A stretch of 64,000 bases of DNA. Source: UBA7359 sp963976795 (GTDB taxonomy: Bacteria; Pseudomonadota; Gammaproteobacteria; Eutrophobiales; Eutrophobiaceae). Positions 42,694-51,978 of this stretch are shown piece after piece. The notes beneath the pieces were generated by a model. The model saw nothing but the letters and a program-made list of their open reading frames with translations, was not told the origin of the DNA and did no database searches. The first letter of the stretch is position 1. Each line of letters starts with the position of its first letter. Location of the stretch: the NCBI GenBank assembly GCA_963976795.1, contig CAXBLT010000001.1, positions 248,001 through 312,000 on the forward strand, written 5' to 3'. Made by a program: the position numbers and the translations under genes.

Positions 42694-42929
42694 CTATAGA
42701 CATCGGCAAATATGATGTCAAACTTTAATTTATTTAATTATCAATAAGTTAGAATAATGGCAGCAAATACACAACTGAGGTTTGTTAACGATATAGTGCA
42801 GTCCAGTATCACTCCCCTAACCCTAACTCATATGATAACTGCTGGACGAAATGGGATACAGACACTTATCAGGTTATAGGTCCATAAACCGATAGGTCCC
42901 TTTCAAAGGCTTACAAATGGAGTATTAAA

Positions 42930-43292
42930 ATGTCTAATGGTGCAACACATATAGCAGCTTCAGGGCTAGGAGTTTTAGCATGCGCAGCAACACAAGAATA
43001 TTTAGAAAATGGTGAAGTTTCTTTAAAACCTTTTGCTTTAGGAACACTTGCAGCTAAAACTGCAAAGCTACCTGATATTATTGAACCCGCTTTTCATCCA
43101 AATCATCGCCAATTTTTTCATAGTCTTGGTTTTGCAGGCATCCTTGGTTATGGAATGTATGAACTGTATAAGTGGGAAACAGAGGATGAGTTTAAAAAAG
43201 CATTAAGACTGGCGGGTTTAGCTATAGGTGGTTCGTATTTAATCCATTTGTTATGTGATTCAACTACACCAAAAGGGTTACCTGTTATTTAG
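42930..43292 (+). CDS. YdjM-like membrane protein (metal-dependent hydrolase family)
   Basis: A 120-aa protein with the pattern of the LexA-regulated YdjM/DUF457 family: an N-terminal His (MSNGATHIAASGLG), a central His cluster HPNHRQFFHS and hydrophobic segments (GFAGILGYGMYEL, ALRLAGLAIGGSYLIHLL). GGAG lies upstream. It is divergent from the Xre operon. No LexA box was recognised in front of it. Confidence 0.7.
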   Translation: MSNGATHIAASGLGVLACAATQEYLENGEVSLKPFALGTLAAKTAKLPDIIEPAFHPNHRQFFHSLGFAGILGYGMYELYKWETEDEFKKALRLAGLAIGGSYLIHLLCDSTTPKGLPVI

Positions 43293-43311
43293 TTTTGCTT
43301 AGGTTTTGTAT

Positions 43312-43408
43312 TGTCGATAGCATCGACACATCATCAATATATGTCGATATTTTCTTATAATTTCGACATATCTTAAAAACGTGTCGATTTTTCTGTGAAT
43401 TTTCGACA
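43312..43408. repeat. Array of six TGTCGA/TCGACA motifs in alternating orientation
   Basis: Motif positions are TGTCGA 43312, TCGACA 43323, TGTCGA 43342, TCGACA 43363, TGTCGA 43382, TCGACA 43403. Centre-to-centre distances are 11, then 19, 21, 19 and 21 bases, about two helical turns. The array lies between two convergent genes, where a promoter operator is not expected. Confidence 0.75.
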
Positions 43409-43457
43409 TATACCGCTAATAAATCTGTTTATGCAACTTCATCTAATTATGAAATTA

Positions 43458-44336
43458 CTAATAAGTCTTGATGCCGTGTTTAAGTAATTCCCGGGGCAAA
43501 ATATCATCAAGGTTTTGTACTTCCTTCTCAGTAAGCTCGATAAGATTAAAATTGTATTTGCTGTAGATAGCTTGTTTCTCATGTTTCCGTTTCAGGTATT
43601 TCTCTGCTTCTTCATAACCCCAGTATTCAATATAGACTTTTCCTGTTGGCAGGTAGAAATCACAATACACATCTTCTTCAATTGGTAGCTTTCTTTCATA
43701 GGCATGAATCACTTCTGCCATATAAAGCCAGTTATCGATCAGCATCTCTGCTTTGGAACGGACATAATGACCATCAGTACAACGATGTACGGCCTTGAAT
43801 TTTTGCCTGAATTCATCTGTAGTCGTTTTGTTGGTTTCAGTATTCGAGGCTGTCTCTTCTTCAGCGCCGCCTTGCAATTCATTAATACTATTCAATAAGG
43901 ATTTATTAGTCAGGATAGATTCTGTCCAGGCAACATACGGCACGCCAGATCTTTTATCTTCCTTTTGTATGCCGTTTTGTTTCTTACCTTGTTCAGTAAT
44001 AACCCAACCTTTGAGACCTTTGTCTATCCAACCCAGCTCTGACAAGATTGGATTGATTTTTAAAGAGGAAATACCGAAGTGTTGTGCAATGATTCTTGCT
44101 GTTATCACTTTGCCTATCGCTTCTTCCTGCAGAATATCTTCAGGCCAAATGATGTATTTCCCAAACTTGTCACTTTCTTTAACTTCACCACCCGCCTGTT
44201 TCCCTGCCGATGTTAACTGCCAACCTTCATCATCTTGCGATATATAACCCTTATCTTTAAGCAAATTATCAACTTCGACTTTTTGTAACTCATTTGCTTT
44301 TGCTAATGCTGTGGCTGAAATCTTTTTCATCATCAT
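43458..44336 (-). CDS. Winged-helix-repeat protein with a C-terminal PD-(D/E)XK-like domain
   Basis: A 292-aa protein. Two similar N-terminal modules (QLTSAGKQAGG at about 40-50 and WVITEQGKKQNG at about 111-122) look like duplicated winged helices. The C-terminal part (about 185-285) has E197 in RSKAEMLIDNWL, D226 in YCDFYLPTG and E237 in VYIEYWG, the layout of Vsr/UvrD-associated nuclease domains, followed by a basic helix (KYLKRKHEKQAIY). The usual lysine after the second acidic residue is Trp. It may recognise and cut DNA; the role is inferred. Confidence 0.68.
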   Translation of the reverse strand: MMMKKISATALAKANELQKVEVDNLLKDKGYISQDDEGWQLTSAGKQAGGEVKESDKFGKYIIWPEDILQEEAIGKVITARIIAQHFGISSLKINPILSELGWIDKGLKGWVITEQGKKQNGIQKEDKRSGVPYVAWTESILTNKSLLNSINELQGGAEEETASNTETNKTTTDEFRQKFKAVHRCTDGHYVRSKAEMLIDNWLYMAEVIHAYERKLPIEEDVYCDFYLPTGKVYIEYWGYEEAEKYLKRKHEKQAIYSKYNFNLIELTEKEVQNLDDILPRELLKHGIKTY

Positions 44337-44748
44337 TCCTTTTTAACGTTTTCTTATCGAAATTATGAGAGTATTGATAAGGTTCTAGTTGCTTGTATTT
44401 AGATTAATCTATCGAACTGACTTGGTCATCTTTATGTGTAAGCTGACGTTCCTTCAATTTTGAAATTCTCCCCTACAGAAATTTCCATTTTTTCAGCTTT
44501 TCCTACGGATTTACTCTGCCAGATTTTCTATATATTTTGAAGCTATATATCTTAATAGAACTTGAGTTTTCGAAAGGAATTAAAAGTATAGAAAATATTC
44601 TGAAGAATTAAATTATTATTCTTATGCGCTATTCTCTACATATATATTCTCTAGTTCAGCAGTTTCGGTCTGTCTCTGATAGCCACGCACAAAAAAAGGG
44701 TTTCATTAAGAAACCCTTTTTTTGCCGATTTATTGTCTGTTAGTTTTG
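44337..44748. other. 412-bp gene-free stretch between the defence cluster and galU
   Basis: AT-rich, with no gene, RNA or repeat that I recognise apart from the terminator listed separately at 44691-44723. It marks the border between the defence cluster and the polysaccharide genes. Confidence 0.6.
44691..44723 (-). terminator. Bidirectional terminator after galU
   Basis: AAAAAAAGGGTTTC and GAAACCCTTTTTTT form a perfect stem around ATTAA, with T-runs on both strands. It lies 25 bases beyond the galU stop and ends the minus-strand polysaccharide operon. Confidence 0.92.
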
Positions 44749-45621
44749 TCAGTCGATTGCCTTCAAATATGCATGAAACTCTTCCTTGATGCTGGGGTCT
44801 TTCAAGGCATATTGAATTGAGGCCTGCATGTAGCCTAGCTTTGAACCGCAGTCGTAGCGCGTGCCTTCAAATTCATAGGCATTAACCACTTCCTGTTTCA
44901 GCAACATGCTTATTGCATCTGTTAGTTGAATTTCATTGCCCGCCCCTCTAGGTGTATTTTCCAGGCAAGTGAATATCTCAGGGCTTAAGACATAGCGTCC
45001 AACAACGGCCAGGGTTGATGGGGCTGCTTCTGGTTTGGGCTTTTCGACAATGCTGGTGATTTTAAATAATGACTTATCCTGCGTCGATTCAGTGGCGACT
45101 ATGCCGTATTTCGATGTCTCTTCTTTCAGCACATCTTGTACCGCAATGACGCTGCTACCTTCTTGCTGGTATTTGCCGACCATCTGCTTTATCGCGCCTC
45201 GACTGCCATCTTCAATCAAATCATCGGGCAGGATGACTGCGAATGGCTCATTCCCTATCACTGGCTTAGCGCATAACACCGCATGACCTAAACCTAGTGG
45301 TTCTGCTTGTCTTATGTAGATGCAGGTCACATCGTTCGGGACGATATTTCTGACAATTTCGAGTTGTTCTAGTTTGTTTTTCTTTTCAAGTTCCGTTTCG
45401 AGTTCATAGGCCTTATCAAAATGATCGGTTATGGAGCGCTTTGTTCTACCCGTAATAAAGATAAGTTCGGTTATCCCTGCGGCAACCGCTTCTTCTGCGG
45501 CATATTGTATTAGTGGTTTATCCACTATCGGTAACATTTCTTTTGGGTTGGCCTTGGTCGCTGGTAAAAATCGGGTGCCCATTCCCGCTACCGGAAAAAC
45601 TGCTTTTGTAATTTTAGTCAT
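44749..45621 (-). CDS. galU: UTP-glucose-1-phosphate uridylyltransferase
   Basis: A 290-aa enzyme that makes UDP-glucose for surface polysaccharides. The nucleotide-binding GMGTRFLPATK, the KEMLPIVDKPLIQYA stretch, the GLGHAV motif, VEKPKPE and the C-terminal YDCGSKLGYMQA are all present. It overlaps the WbpM-like gene by 8 bp and is the last gene of that operon. Confidence 0.96.
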   Translation of the reverse strand: MTKITKAVFPVAGMGTRFLPATKANPKEMLPIVDKPLIQYAAEEAVAAGITELIFITGRTKRSITDHFDKAYELETELEKKNKLEQLEIVRNIVPNDVTCIYIRQAEPLGLGHAVLCAKPVIGNEPFAVILPDDLIEDGSRGAIKQMVGKYQQEGSSVIAVQDVLKEETSKYGIVATESTQDKSLFKITSIVEKPKPEAAPSTLAVVGRYVLSPEIFTCLENTPRGAGNEIQLTDAISMLLKQEVVNAYEFEGTRYDCGSKLGYMQASIQYALKDPSIKEEFHAYLKAID

Positions 45622-47467
45622 GTGATTCTTTTTTAAATGAGATTATATTGTTTTCAGATTCATCTATGAACGGCACCAGGCTTTTTAATAACGCCTTCTG
45701 TTTATCGTTATCGAAATCGCTTAGTGAGTTATTTATTTCTTTTATTCTAGCGTCTAAATCTTTCAGATTTGTTACTGCGTGTTTAGCCAATAAGATCTTT
45801 TTGTGTGTCGTTTTTTCTCTTATCTCATCGGGATAGAATAATTCTTCATACATTTTTTCTCCTGGTCGTAAGCCAGTGTATTCGATAGGGATATCTTTAT
45901 GTGGCATGAGCCCGGATAAGCGAATCATTTGTTCGGCAAGATAATTTATCTTCACTGGTTCGCCCATATCCAGTACGAATATCTCTCCGCCGACACCCAT
46001 TTTACTCGCTTGCAAAATAAGCTGGCTCGCTTCACGTATCGTCATAAAATAACGCGTGACTTCCGGGTGGGTCACTGTGATTGGTCCGCCTGCACTTATC
46101 TGCTCTCTAAACAGCGGCACCACGCTACCATCAGAATCGAGTACGTTCCCAAACCTGACGGTGATAAAACTGGTTGCGCTATTCTTGTTGATATTTTCTA
46201 TGTACAACTCGCCGATTCGTTTTGTAGCACCTAATACATTAGTCGGATTAACGGCCTTATCCGTTGAGATTAATATAAATCGACTGCAGTTATGTTTGCT
46301 TGCTGCATCAGCAATATTTTTCGTGGCGATAATATTGTTTCTTATGGCTTCTCTCGCCTCTCGTTCAAGAATCGGCACATGTTTGTAGGCAGCGGCATGG
46401 AATATGATATCGGGAGAGTATCGTTCAAAAATATTTTCAATTTTATCTACGTCACAGAGATCGCCCAAAACATACTCTACTGGTACTTTTGAATTTGTTA
46501 ATGCAAGCTCGATCTTATATAAATTAAACTCGCTTCTTTCAAAGATAATGATTCTTTCGGGGCCGAGTTTAGAGATTTGCAGACATAATTCAGAACCGAT
46601 TGAACCGCCACCACCGGTAACAAGGATTGTTTTATTCGTTAATTCTTTTTGAACCTCGTTCCAGTCCAGTTCTATTTTTTCTCTGCCGAGTAGATCTTCA
46701 ATCGACACCGACCTTAATTCGGGCAGTGCTTCGGTGACTGAAACCATGTCCTGGATACCCGGTAATGTTTTTATCGGCAACTCTGTCGTCTCGCACTTGG
46801 TGACGATCGCGCGCATTTGCTGACTGTCGGCGGAGGGTATCGCAATAATGATGATATCGACTTCGTACTTAAGGCATATTTCCTTGACTCTATTGATATC
46901 ACCTAACACTCGAATGCCATGCATCTCTGAGCTTTTTAGGTCATTGTTATCATCCAAAAACCCGATCGGGACATAAACGCCTTCGCGCATAATTTCTCGG
47001 ACAAGCATCTCAGCAGCCCTACCCGCCCCGATAATAAGCACTCTCTTACTATCATTCAGTGTATTAATACTAAATGAATGGTCTTTCCAAACCCGGTATC
47101 CCAGCCTGGGTCCTCCAAGAAAAAACATCAAGAAGAAGGGATAGAGCACGAGAATAGATCGCGGGATGCCTTCTAGCCGAAACAAGATAAAACAAATTAG
47201 CGTAATGGATAAAGCACCAAAGATGGATGCGCGAAATATATTCCAGAGATCCGGGATACTCGCAAAACGCCAAATCCCTCTATAGAGACGGAACCTTCGA
47301 AAAACGATGACTTGAATGACAATAACTAAAGGGATCAGGAATACACTTTTTTCCCAGTCCTGAAATGGGAAGTTAAAATTAAACCTCGCCCACCATGAAA
47401 ACTGCCACGCCAACACTGACATGAGTAGGTCATGCAAGATGACTTGTGTTTTTTTAGAAATTTTCAA
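45614..47467 (-). CDS. WbpM/CapD-like nucleotide-sugar 4,6-dehydratase
   Basis: A 617-aa membrane enzyme with hydrophobic helices in the first 125 residues and two Rossmann domains, GAGRAAE at 147-153 and TGGGGSIGSE at 284-293. The catalytic region ISTDKAVNPTNVLGATK has K416, with Leu412 in the position of the Met of WbpM. Such enzymes convert UDP-GlcNAc to 4-keto-6-deoxy sugars, the start of QuiNAc, FucNAc and bacillosamine routes. It overlaps the WbpL-like gene by 4 bp. Confidence 0.92.
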   Translation of the reverse strand: MKISKKTQVILHDLLMSVLAWQFSWWARFNFNFPFQDWEKSVFLIPLVIVIQVIVFRRFRLYRGIWRFASIPDLWNIFRASIFGALSITLICFILFRLEGIPRSILVLYPFFLMFFLGGPRLGYRVWKDHSFSINTLNDSKRVLIIGAGRAAEMLVREIMREGVYVPIGFLDDNNDLKSSEMHGIRVLGDINRVKEICLKYEVDIIIIAIPSADSQQMRAIVTKCETTELPIKTLPGIQDMVSVTEALPELRSVSIEDLLGREKIELDWNEVQKELTNKTILVTGGGGSIGSELCLQISKLGPERIIIFERSEFNLYKIELALTNSKVPVEYVLGDLCDVDKIENIFERYSPDIIFHAAAYKHVPILEREAREAIRNNIIATKNIADAASKHNCSRFILISTDKAVNPTNVLGATKRIGELYIENINKNSATSFITVRFGNVLDSDGSVVPLFREQISAGGPITVTHPEVTRYFMTIREASQLILQASKMGVGGEIFVLDMGEPVKINYLAEQMIRLSGLMPHKDIPIEYTGLRPGEKMYEELFYPDEIREKTTHKKILLAKHAVTNLKDLDARIKEINNSLSDFDNDKQKALLKSLVPFIDESENNIISFKKESHD

Positions 47468-48501
47468 ACCGATTTTGTCTTTGCAATAAAATAATTTTTC
47501 TGTCCAAGCAGCCAGAGTATACCAATCAGGCTATAAACTAATATTAGCATTGCTAACTCAAGACTTTTATCAAAATTTGCAATGGTTGCACAGGGCCAGA
47601 CGATTAACAGGTTGATCATGAATAAACCGATAGCTAATTGGCTATGAGTGAACCCGGACTGATAGAAACGCTGATAGGCATGGGAGTTATGCGCCTGGTA
47701 CCACTTTTCGCGATTCAGTATTCTTTTAAATAGTGTGTACGTTGCATCGCCAATAAAAGGCGCGAGTAAGATCAGCCAAACACTAATGGAGATGATATTT
47801 TTTGCTCCAGTATAAATCGACAACAAGCCGAATAAAAAGCCTATAGAACAGCTACCCACATCCCCCATGAATATTTTTGCTGGCGACCAATTCCAGTATA
47901 AAAAAGCGAGCGTTGATGAGAACAGGCCCAAGATTAAAATCGTAAAGGGTATATTCTCAGCTGTCATAAAAAGATACCCACAGAACAGGCTCACCATGAT
48001 CGTCTGTATGGCAGCAAAGCCATCGGTACCATCCATGAAGTTATAGAGGTTTATGAGCCAAACCACGAATAAAACACTGAATAGGTATCCCGCATGACTT
48101 AATTGCAAAGTATAATTATTAATTGAAACAGTAGTGAAGCCACCTATGAGATATATGGAAAGCAATGCGCTTATCACATAGGTCAATGCCCTTTTGAGTG
48201 CTGATATATTTTTAAAATCGTCGATTAACCCCGTAATTGCCACGATACTCAAACCCAGCAATAGACTCAGCGCCAGATTGCTCTCAATCATGTCATATGC
48301 GAATAGCGCTGATATTGTGATCAACAGCGTTAGCACTATGCCTATCCCACCACCCTTAGGCGTGGGCGTTGTGTGCGAACTACGGTTATTGGGGACATCG
48401 AATAGATTCTTTCTGATTGAATACTGGCGAATGAGATAAATGATCAAGCTTGAAAACAGCATGATAGATATGCAGATAGTCAAAATAGCGGGAAGCATCA
48501 T
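47464..48501 (-). CDS. WecA/WbpL-type glycosyl-1-phosphate transferase
   Basis: A 345-aa polytopic membrane protein of the MraY/WecA group. It attaches the first sugar phosphate to undecaprenyl phosphate. The family motifs NNRSSHTTPTPKGGG, NLYNFMDGTDGFAA (catalytic Asp pair) and GDVGSCSIGF are present, with about ten membrane helices. Order and neighbours (wbpL-like then wbpM-like) match the end of the P. aeruginosa O-antigen cluster. Confidence 0.92.
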   Translation of the reverse strand: MMLPAILTICISIMLFSSLIIYLIRQYSIRKNLFDVPNNRSSHTTPTPKGGGIGIVLTLLITISALFAYDMIESNLALSLLLGLSIVAITGLIDDFKNISALKRALTYVISALLSIYLIGGFTTVSINNYTLQLSHAGYLFSVLFVVWLINLYNFMDGTDGFAAIQTIMVSLFCGYLFMTAENIPFTILILGLFSSTLAFLYWNWSPAKIFMGDVGSCSIGFLFGLLSIYTGAKNIISISVWLILLAPFIGDATYTLFKRILNREKWYQAHNSHAYQRFYQSGFTHSQLAIGLFMINLLIVWPCATIANFDKSLELAMLILVYSLIGILWLLGQKNYFIAKTKSV

Positions 48502-48534
48502 ATTATTACTACTAGTGAAGTGCTAATGATCAGA

Positions 48535-49677
48535 TTACGGGCATTCATTACATAATGACTTGTAAAATCTAATGGTTTGCGCGTTTATAATGTCAGTAGA
48601 TAATTCTGCTTCTACTAAGCTGCGACTATTTCTACCCATCTCTTCCCTCAAGTCCTTATTTGACACCAATTGTTGGATCGCATTATACAAAGAATCCACA
48701 TTTTTTAATTCGACAAGTAGCCCATTCTCATTATTTTTAACGATTTCACGACATCCGGGGACATCTGTGGCGATAAGTGGACGCCCCACAGCCGCTGCTT
48801 CCAGTAAAACTTTGGGTAGACCTTCCCGGTAAGACGGCAAACAAACTATGCTGGCCATGGCTAATTTTTTGGGCATATCTGAATTGTGTCCTTGCCATTC
48901 AATGTAGCCTTCATCGGACCACATTTTCAGTGTCGTTTCCGGGATCGACATTGGATTATCCGGGTCCACGTCACCGACAAGCACAAATGTTGCTTTCAAA
49001 CCTGCCAACTGTGCGCGTTTTGCCGCGTCAACAAACTCACCAATGCCTTTATCCCACAACATCCGACTGGCGAGCATGACAACTGGAGTTTCGTTGTCAT
49101 CTGGCGATTGTATAAATTCGCTGGTATCTACGCCGGAGCCACGGATTAAGATACTCCGTTCAGAAACGGCTAATCCCTGCTCGATAAATAATTGCATATC
49201 GTCGGGGTTTTGGAAGATTGTCCAATAATTAGGTCTTTGCGCAAAATATTTGAATACCGGTTTTATAAAGAACCTTATGAACCTTGCCTGGAATTGCTGC
49301 GAGCTAAATACATAGCCTAAGCCGGTAAAGGCATTAACAACCGATACATTTTTAATCCCCAATGCAGCAATTGAACTGATGAGGATGGTCTTTAGTGCCA
49401 CATTATGAATGATATCGGGCTTGTATTGTTTGAAGGTTCGTCGCAACTTAAGGATGTTTGCCAGATCGTTGAACGGTAGTTTAGATGACCTTACAAAATC
49501 AACATTGGCGATGTTAATCCCTTTTTCTTTTATCCGCTCTGCATAATCATTACACCTTGTCAGGAGTTTGACTTCAGCGCCTGTCGCTTTCACTGTCAAT
49601 GCTAATGAAAGCCGATGAAACCAGAATGTCCAGTCTTCGGAATCAACAATTAATAATTTGAACAGGCTTGTATCCAA
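48535..49677 (-). CDS. Glycosyltransferase family 4
   Basis: A 380-aa GT-B enzyme. The N-terminal part contains NVALKTILISSIAALG; the C-terminal GT4 domain contains SRMLWDKGIGEFVDAAK and the donor-binding PSYREGLPKVLLEAAAVGRP with the EGLPKVLLE motif. It probably adds a sugar to the lipid-linked oligosaccharide. It is 33 bp ahead of the WbpL-like gene and starts the galU operon. Confidence 0.9.
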   Translation of the reverse strand: MDTSLFKLLIVDSEDWTFWFHRLSLALTVKATGAEVKLLTRCNDYAERIKEKGINIANVDFVRSSKLPFNDLANILKLRRTFKQYKPDIIHNVALKTILISSIAALGIKNVSVVNAFTGLGYVFSSQQFQARFIRFFIKPVFKYFAQRPNYWTIFQNPDDMQLFIEQGLAVSERSILIRGSGVDTSEFIQSPDDNETPVVMLASRMLWDKGIGEFVDAAKRAQLAGLKATFVLVGDVDPDNPMSIPETTLKMWSDEGYIEWQGHNSDMPKKLAMASIVCLPSYREGLPKVLLEAAAVGRPLIATDVPGCREIVKNNENGLLVELKNVDSLYNAIQQLVSNKDLREEMGRNSRSLVEAELSTDIINAQTIRFYKSLCNECP

Positions 49678-49786
49678 TGCTTATCTCTGAATTCAATGTT
49701 TGATGTCGAAGTAATTTTCTAAATATAGAAAAAGGTTATAATATTCTGTCATAGAACAATGATATTAACACTGCCCATAAATACAA

Positions 49787-51217
49787 ATGACTTTTTTTAG
49801 TAGAAAAGACAGTATTATCAGTCAATATAATAGTCTTGCCAAAAGCAGACTTGAGTGGAAACAAAAAAATAAATATTTCCATGAACAAGACCTCAAGTAT
49901 TTATCTTTTTTAATCCCTGCAGAAAGCAAAATACTAGATATAGGCTGTGGTGTAGGCGACACTCTGGCAGCACTAAAACCAGTCGAAGGCCTGGGAATAG
50001 ACATTAGTGATGATATGGTCACGGAAGCAAAGCGACTTTATCCTGAGCTCGATTTCTTGTCTGGCGACATAGAAGATGAAAATTTTATAAATTCAGTTAC
50101 AGATAAATTTGATGTCATACTGCTATCAGACACTATAGGCAGCCTGGAAGACTGTCAGTCCACCCTAAACCACCTGCATAAGTTTTGCACACGTGAAACA
50201 CGAATAATAATTTCTTATTACTCCTTTCTATGGAGCCCATTTTTAAAGACAGCTGAATTATTGAAACTTAAAATGCACCAACCTGAAATGAATTTTTTAT
50301 TGGCTGATGATATCAATAACTTGTTAGACTTGGCGGGCTTTGATGTTGTAAAAAAAGAGTGGCGTCAGTTAGTACCTTTTAGTTTTTTCGGTATTGGCAA
50401 CTTTATTAACCGCTATATCGCAGCGCTACCTATTATTCGAAAACTATGCGTTAGAAATTATCTAGTAGCAAGGTCGACCCATATCCGAACAACCCCACCA
50501 AGTTCATGTACTGTTGTCATACCCTGTAGAAACGAAAAAGGAAACATTGAGCCTGCTATTACTCGCCTGCCCGCATTCTGTGAAAATATTGAAATCATCT
50601 TCATTGAAGGTCATAGCCAAGATGGTACATTTGATGAAGCACTGAGAGTAGCAAACGAATATTCGCAATATGACATAAAGGTGCTTCAGCAAGATGGTGT
50701 AGGTAAAGCCGATGCCGTCTATAAGGCTTTTGATCATGCTAGAGGCGATATATTAATGATCCTTGATGCAGACTTAACGATGCCACCAGAAGACCTCTAT
50801 AAATTCTGGGATGCTATTCACTCAGGAAAAGGGGAATATATAAATGGCAGCCGACTGGTTTATCCGATGGATAAAGATGCCATGCGGCTTTTAAATTTAA
50901 TCGCAAACCATCTGTTCTCCATAATATTCAGCTGGTTATTGAACCAGAGATATACTGATACTTTATGCGGGACTAAAGTTTTGCGTCGTTCGGACTATAT
51001 CAAGATCAAGAACGAACAGTCATACTTTGGCGAGTTTGACCCTTTTGGCGACTTCGATCTTATTTTCGGGAGCTCTAAACAAAATTTAAAAATGGTAGAA
51101 ATACCAATTCGTTATAAAGCTAGAGATTATGGTAATACTCAAATTTCTCGATTTCGGCATGGCTTGCAATTATTGAGAATGGTCATCCATGGCTATCGTA
51201 AGCTTAAAGCCTTTTAA
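49787..51217 (+). CDS. Methyltransferase/GT2 glycosyltransferase fusion
   Basis: A 476-aa two-domain protein. Residues 1-230 are a class I SAM methyltransferase (ILDIGCGVGD at 49-58). Residues 241-470 are a GT-A family 2 glycosyltransferase of the DPM1-like kind (CTVVIPCRNEKGN, ILDADLTMPP with DAD at 327-329, and a GLQLL ending). It is divergent from the galU operon. The fusion suggests methylation and transfer of a lipid- or sugar-linked intermediate by one polypeptide; substrates unknown. Confidence 0.87.
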   Translation: MTFFSRKDSIISQYNSLAKSRLEWKQKNKYFHEQDLKYLSFLIPAESKILDIGCGVGDTLAALKPVEGLGIDISDDMVTEAKRLYPELDFLSGDIEDENFINSVTDKFDVILLSDTIGSLEDCQSTLNHLHKFCTRETRIIISYYSFLWSPFLKTAELLKLKMHQPEMNFLLADDINNLLDLAGFDVVKKEWRQLVPFSFFGIGNFINRYIAALPIIRKLCVRNYLVARSTHIRTTPPSSCTVVIPCRNEKGNIEPAITRLPAFCENIEIIFIEGHSQDGTFDEALRVANEYSQYDIKVLQQDGVGKADAVYKAFDHARGDILMILDADLTMPPEDLYKFWDAIHSGKGEYINGSRLVYPMDKDAMRLLNLIANHLFSIIFSWLLNQRYTDTLCGTKVLRRSDYIKIKNEQSYFGEFDPFGDFDLIFGSSKQNLKMVEIPIRYKARDYGNTQISRFRHGLQLLRMVIHGYRKLKAF

Positions 51218-51956
51218 ATATTGCATGGATAAACGCTTAAATAAGTTCAACCACGTCTGGCACAACAAACCAGTTCTTCGAGCTATATATAAAGATTATT
51301 ACGATCGAATATTGAATGAATGCTGCGCAGGGACAATACTTGAGGTTGGGGGTGGTTCAGGAAATTTAAAAGAATATTCATCCTCAGTCATTTCACTAGA
51401 CATACTCTATGCACCCTGGCTAGATCTATTAGCTGATGCACACAGACTTCCTTTTGAGGCTAATTCATTTAATAACATCGTTTTGTTTGATGTCTTGCAT
51501 CACCTGCAACAACCTAAAGTATTTTTCAGCGAGGTAGCACGAATAATTAAACCTAATGGTCGCTTGATCATTCTTGAGCCAGGCATTACCCCAATAAGTT
51601 GGCTATTCTATAATTTTCTGCATCAAGAACCGGTTGATATGTCGGTAGACCCTTTTGTAGATAGCCAAGTAATGTCTGGTGATGACCCCTATGATTCAAA
51701 TCAAGCCATACCTACACTAATATTTGGCAAATACAAATCCAGACTTAAAAAAGACTTCCCTCGATTTAAGATCATCAAAAACGAATTACTTAGCCTGTTC
51801 GCATACCCACTATCAGGAGGCTTTAAACCATGGAGTTTGATACCTCAAGTTGCAGTAACACCGTTATTAAAACTAGAAAACAAGCTTCCTTCAATTATTT
51901 TCAAGCTCATGGCATTTAGATTGTTTGTTTCTATTGAGGTCAAGAAGCAAGACTAA
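51189..51956 (+). CDS. Class I SAM methyltransferase
   Basis: A 255-aa protein with SAM motif ILEVGGGSGN (about 50-59) and the LFDVLHHLQQP loop of this family. It overlaps the 3' end of the fusion gene by 29 bp; a later ATG at 51225 would avoid the overlap, and neither has a clear ribosome site. Probably a polysaccharide or lipid modifying enzyme. Confidence 0.82.
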   Translation: MAIVSLKPFKYCMDKRLNKFNHVWHNKPVLRAIYKDYYDRILNECCAGTILEVGGGSGNLKEYSSSVISLDILYAPWLDLLADAHRLPFEANSFNNIVLFDVLHHLQQPKVFFSEVARIIKPNGRLIILEPGITPISWLFYNFLHQEPVDMSVDPFVDSQVMSGDDPYDSNQAIPTLIFGKYKSRLKKDFPRFKIIKNELLSLFAYPLSGGFKPWSLIPQVAVTPLLKLENKLPSIIFKLMAFRLFVSIEVKKQD

Positions 51957-51978
51957 TCTAAACGTTATTAGATGTTCG

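Noticed and set aside
43312..43408. CRISPR array
   Set aside because: Units are only about 20 bp, the repeats are 6-7 bases and alternate in orientation; there are no spacers or cas genes.
29868..44700. A second integrated island
   Set aside because: Defence genes are dense, but no integrase, transposase or flanking repeat was found, so it is called only a defence cluster.
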